A stretch of DNA of 6,095 nucleotides from Puniceicoccales bacterium (GTDB lineage: Bacteria; Verrucomicrobiota; Verrucomicrobiia; Opitutales; JAIRLM01). The stretch's first letter is position 1. Each line of letters opens with the position of its first letter. Below, in pieces: positions 4,176 through 6,095 of the stretch. Both the position numbers and the translations under genes were made by a program. The DNA lies in contig JAITSI010000041.1 of assembly GCA_031287845.1 (NCBI GenBank), forward strand, positions 1-6,095, given 5' to 3'. A model generated the notes under the pieces. The model had not been told where the DNA came from. It worked only from the letters and a program-made list of their open reading frames with translations, and did not search any database.

Positions 4176-5879
4176 GCGTGGACGTGGCGACGCGGATGGG
4201 AGCTGGCCGTAGCGGCGCAGGATGCGGCGAAAGAGATCGCGCGGGGTCTGCTGCCAGCGCCGTTCCAGGTGGGCGATGCTTTCCGCAAAACCGATGGGGA
4301 ATGGCCAGCCGATGGCAAGAAGCTGGCAATGGCCGGCGCCGGCGGCAAGTTCCAGGGCGACGCGGCTGCCGAATCCCTGGCCCACGACGTGGTCCTCCAG
4401 GGTCACCAGCAGGGGACAGCGGGCGGAGCGGCGCAGCCTGTCCAGGTCCAGTGGTCGGACGAAGCGGGCATTGACCACCTCCGCCGCGATGTTTTTCCCT
4501 TCCAGCAGTTCTGCCACCTCCAGCGCCTGCTCCAGCCGCCGCTGGCCGAGGGCCCAGATGGAAATTTGGTCACCGGCCCTCACGACGGCGGCCGTCTTCC
4601 CAATGTCTTTCCCGGAAAAATCCTTCCCATCCTCCGCGCCGTGGAATTCGTAGCGGATGAGGAATGGATGGGGCGTCCCGATGGCCAGCCGGAGAAGGGA
4701 GTCCAATTCCCCCGGGGAGGCCGGCTGGGCCACGGTCAGGTTGGGAAAGCTTGCCGCGAGGGCGATGTCGAAGAGGCCGTGGTGGGTGTCGCCGTCGCCG
4801 CTGGCCGGGCCGGCCCGGTCCAGGCAGAGGGTCAGCGGCAGGTCTTGCAGGCAGACGTCGTGGAAGAGGCTGTCCACGGCCCGGTGGAAAAAGGTGGAAT
4901 AGAGGGCGCAGACAGGATAGAGGCCGCCCCGGGCCAGACCCGCCGCGAAGGTGAGCGCATGGCCCTCGGCGATGCCCACGTCGAAGAAGCGCCGGGGAAA
5001 GCGCTCGGCAAAGGGCCGCAGCCCGGTCCCGTCGGCCATGGCGGCGCTGATGGCAACCAGGTCGTCGCGCCCGTCGGCGCAGGAGCAGAGGATGTGGCCC
5101 AGGGTTTGGCCGTAGCCCTGGGGCCCGCCGCCGGGGGAAACCTTATGGTAGCGGGCGGGATCCCGCTCCGCCGCGGGGTGGCCCTTGCCCTTGGTGCTGC
5201 GGACGTGGACCAGCACGGGCCGGGAAGCATTTTTCGCCATTTCCAGGGCCGGCACGAGCTCGGCGAAGCGGTGGCCGTCGACCGGCCCCAGGTAGTCCAT
5301 GGCGTAGGCTTTTTGGAAAAAATTGGCCCCGCCCTCCGGGATCGCCAGGAGCGCTGCGATGGAGCCGACGCTGCCGTCGATCGTCCAGCCGTTGTCATTG
5401 AGCACGACGACGAGCTTGCCGGTCATGGCCGTAGCGTGCTGCAGCGCCTCGAGCGTGAGTCCGCAGTTGAGCGTGCCGTCGCCCAGCAGTGCCACCACGT
5501 GCTCCCGGCCGCCGCGGCGGTCCCGCGCCACGGCCAGGCCAAGGGCGGAGGATAGGGCGGTGCCGGCGTGGCCGGTGAGGAATGGGTCCACGGGGCACTC
5601 CCCGCCGTCGCAGAATCCGCCGTGGCCACCCTCGCGCCGCAGCAGGTCAAAGGCGCGGCCATCCCTCCCCGTTAGCAATTTGTGGGCATAGCACTGGTGG
5701 GAAACGTCGGGGACGAGCCGGTCCGGAGGAAATTGGAAGCAGCGGTGCAGGGCGACGGTGAGCTCGACCACGCCCAGGTTGGATGCCAGGTGGCCGCCAT
5801 TGCTCTCCGCCACGGCCACGATGCGCCGTCGCAGCGCCGCGGCCAAAGCCTCCCACTCTTCCCAGCCGCCATGCGCCAT
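4158..5879 (-). CDS. dxs: 1-deoxy-D-xylulose-5-phosphate synthase (EC 2.2.1.7)
   Basis: Thiamine-diphosphate enzyme that condenses pyruvate and glyceraldehyde 3-phosphate, the first step of the MEP isoprenoid pathway. At 573 residues it is shorter than the usual 620-640, mainly at the N-terminus and in the linker after domain I (about 245-260). Visible motifs: GGHLASNLGVVELTVALH (28-45), DVSHQ (58-62), the ThDP/Mg signature GDG (133-135) ending in NDN (161-163), DYLGPVDGH (195-203), ISAAMADGTGL (277-287), the catalytic-glutamate segment GIAEGHALTFAAGLA (302-316), DRAG (354-357), THHGLFDIA (365-373) and LVTLEDHVVGQGFGS (491-505). IAEGHA replaces the common IAEQHA and GHAGT replaces GHSST. I chose the ATG at 5879, preceded by GAGGGGAG with 6-nt spacing, over an in-frame TTG at 5903. 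The coding end runs into repeat module A. It converges with the transporter gene. Confidence 0.96.
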   Translation of the reverse strand: MAHGGWEEWEALAAALRRRIVAVAESNGGHLASNLGVVELTVALHRCFQFPPDRLVPDVSHQCYAHKLLTGRDGRAFDLLRREGGHGGFCDGGECPVDPFLTGHAGTALSSALGLAVARDRRGGREHVVALLGDGTLNCGLTLEALQHATAMTGKLVVVLNDNGWTIDGSVGSIAALLAIPEGGANFFQKAYAMDYLGPVDGHRFAELVPALEMAKNASRPVLVHVRSTKGKGHPAAERDPARYHKVSPGGGPQGYGQTLGHILCSCADGRDDLVAISAAMADGTGLRPFAERFPRRFFDVGIAEGHALTFAAGLARGGLYPVCALYSTFFHRAVDSLFHDVCLQDLPLTLCLDRAGPASGDGDTHHGLFDIALAASFPNLTVAQPASPGELDSLLRLAIGTPHPFLIRYEFHGAEDGKDFSGKDIGKTAAVVRAGDQISIWALGQRRLEQALEVAELLEGKNIAAEVVNARFVRPLDLDRLRRSARCPLLVTLEDHVVGQGFGSRVALELAAGAGHCQLLAIGWPFPIGFAESIAHLERRWQQTPRDLFRRILRRYGQLPSASPRPRKAQDP

Positions 5880-5885
5880 CGGGGA

Positions 5886-5893
5886 CTCCCCTC
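5886..5893 (-). promoter_or_regulatory. Ribosome binding site for dxs
   Basis: On the minus strand GAGGGGAG lies six bases upstream of the ATG (5879-5877). It favours that start over the in-frame TTG at 5903-5901. Confidence 0.6.
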
Positions 5894-5899
5894 GCGGGG

Positions 5900-5928
5900 A
5901 CAAAAGGTTGCCCGGGAAGGGCCGTCAA
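5900..5928 (-). promoter_or_regulatory. Weak candidate promoter for dxs
   Basis: On the minus strand TTGACG (5928-5923) is followed after 17 bp by TTTTGT (5905-5900). The -35 box matches 5 of 6 consensus bases but the -10 only 3 of 6. It lies between the long inverted repeat and the Shine-Dalgarno sequence. Confidence 0.22.
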
Positions 5929-5939
5929 GCTTTCCTTTC

Positions 5940-6004
5940 CCAAAATCGGGAGTGTTTCCAGCGGAGTAGAATCCTCACTCCGATGGAAAAACTCCCGGTT
6001 TTGG
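5940..6004. repeat. Long inverted repeat upstream of dxs (28-bp arms, 9-nt loop)
   Basis: Left arm 5940-5967 (CCAAAATCGGGAGT...CGGAGT) and right arm 5977-6004 (ACTCCG...ACTCCCGGTTTTGG) are complementary at 25 of 28 positions; read as plus-strand RNA, one mismatch is a G-U pair and the other two are G-A. The loop is AGAATCCTC. No T-tract follows on either side, so it does not look like an intrinsic terminator, and I see no target-site duplication. It is 60 bp upstream of the dxs start and shares no sequence with modules A-E. Confidence 0.85.
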
Positions 6005-6017
6005 AATTTATCGACGG

Positions 6018-6095
6018 CTGAAAGAAAAAGTCGGCGAAGATTTTTCGCGGTTCCGCCTCTGGTCAACGGCCAAGGCAGTGGTGGTGGTGGTCGGG
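6018..6095 (+). CDS. Possible start of a rightward gene, cut by the window end
   Basis: One frame is open from 5970 to the edge. From 6018 it reads LKEKVGEDFSRF then RLWSTAKAVVVVVG: a charged, amphipathic start leading into a valine run encoded by GTG repeats, as for a short cytoplasmic N-terminus before a membrane segment. There is no ATG, GTG or TTG before the valines, only CTG at 6018, and a second frame (ending VNGQGSGGGGR) is also open. An ATG at 5983 in the third frame gives only MEKLPVLEFIDG and a stop. Whether this is a gene cannot be decided here. Confidence 0.2.
   Translation, partial: MKEKVGEDFSRFRLWSTAKAVVVVVG

Noticed and set aside
3579..5555. A 658-codon plus-strand open frame
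   Set aside because: It starts in the repeat modules and then runs antisense through dxs. Its translation is low-complexity and has no family motifs; high GC content keeps the antisense frame open.

Overview
The window is a GC-rich bacterial segment with three solid genes and one probable small gene: seryl-tRNA synthetase (serS, minus strand), a short lipoprotein (plus), a YuiF/NhaC-family membrane transporter (plus) and 1-deoxy-D-xylulose-5-phosphate synthase (dxs, minus). The Dxs sequence has a form I associate from memory with Verrucomicrobiota: SHQCYAHKLLTGR, GHAGTALSSALG and IAEGHA in place of the usual GHQ, HSST and IAEQHA. I therefore suggest a Verrucomicrobiota-like host. This is an inference and has not been checked by a search.

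Layout: 1-39 may be the tail of a plus-strand gene, or the start of a minus-strand one. 40-294 is non-coding with several hairpins. 295-512 is a block of GC-rich palindromic modules directly downstream of serS (513-1781, minus). 1782-1868 is the divergent serS/lipoprotein intergenic region and holds a good sigma70-like promoter. The lipoprotein gene (1869-2117) is followed after 78 bp by the transporter gene (2196-3548). 3549-4157 is a roughly 610-bp convergent intergenic region built almost entirely from the same modules as 295-512. dxs occupies 4158-5879 (minus). 5880-6095 holds a 28-bp-arm inverted repeat and perhaps the start of a rightward gene at the window edge.

The most striking feature is the modular repeat family. 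A core motif, TCAGGACCCGTAAAACCCG, sits at the stop codon of all three recognised genes, always in the direction of transcription: 3-4 nt after the serS and transporter stops, and overlapping the dxs stop so that the repeat supplies its TAA. It is followed by a GGGGC-TGC-GCCCC hairpin and then by larger shuffled modules, each with a strong palindrome. A 61-bp unit is identical at 295-355 and 4061-4121, 3.8 kb apart. The modules behave like either a mobile or recombining palindromic element with a preference for gene 3' ends, or a shared 3'-end RNA structure.

The genes do not form an obvious pathway. SerS charges tRNA-Ser, Dxs starts the MEP isoprenoid pathway, and the transporter family is predicted to move histidine or related amino acids coupled to ions. 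Only the lipoprotein and transporter look like a possible transcription unit.
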